Source: an uncultured Cellvibrionales bacterium
GTDB taxonomy: Bacteria; Pseudomonadota; Gammaproteobacteria; Pseudomonadales; UBA7434
Assembly: GCA_937897785.1 (NCBI GenBank)
Contig: CALCNB010000241.1
Coordinates: forward strand, 1-5,234
Reading direction: 5' to 3'
Length of the DNA: 5,234 bases
The translations under genes were made by a program, and so were the position numbers. Positions 5,213-5,234 of the stretch are shown in pieces (the stretch's first letter is position 1; each line of letters begins with the position of its first letter). Below the pieces are notes generated by a model. It had not been told where the DNA came from and ran no database searches. It saw only the letters and a program-made list of their open reading frames with translations.

Positions 5213-5234
5213 TGAGGAACTATTTTCCTTGGAA

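Overview
The window looks like a chromosomal segment of a gammaproteobacterium with a mid-range GC content (roughly 45-50% by eye). The left part carries the block prs - rplY - pth - ychF - tRNA-Met on the + strand. From memory this order matches Pseudomonas and related gammaproteobacteria, and the protein sequences fit that group. I cannot assign a genus; the acidic tail on L25 and the codon usage would suit a marine or environmental lineage, but that is inference.

Left region (1-3184, + strand): the C-terminal part of PRPP synthetase (prs) enters from the left edge. It is followed by ribosomal protein bL25 of the long CTC type (rplY), peptidyl-tRNA hydrolase (pth), the YchF/OLA1 ATPase (ychF) and an elongator tRNA-Met with its own stable-RNA-type promoter. 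All serve nucleotide supply or translation. pth and ychF are only 9 nt apart and probably coupled. rplY is bracketed by two perfect inverted repeats (402-428 and 1174-1208), neither followed by a T-tract.

Right region (3250-5234, - strand, convergent with the left block): four genes not normally part of the housekeeping block. Reading in their own direction from the right edge they are a METTL7-like SAM methyltransferase, a deazaflavin-dependent nitroreductase (DDN) family protein, a small antibiotic biosynthesis monooxygenase (ABM) domain protein and a DUF1330 protein. The first three have gaps of 3 and 29 nt and look like one operon. The DUF1330 gene is 156 nt further on and has its own good promoter candidate. 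A perfect 14-bp palindrome sits just upstream of the methyltransferase ribosome binding site and is a candidate operator.

The most interesting part is the methyltransferase-DDN-ABM cluster: a transferase, a predicted flavin/F420-type reductase and a small monooxygenase-fold protein, suggesting modification or detoxification of a small, perhaps quinone-like or thiol, molecule. No substrate can be read from the sequence. Three starts were moved inward from the longest reading frame on ribosome-binding-site grounds (rplY, the DUF1330 gene and the methyltransferase). No insertion sequence, integrase, CRISPR array or phage gene was seen, and no gene-free stretch exceeds 300 bases.
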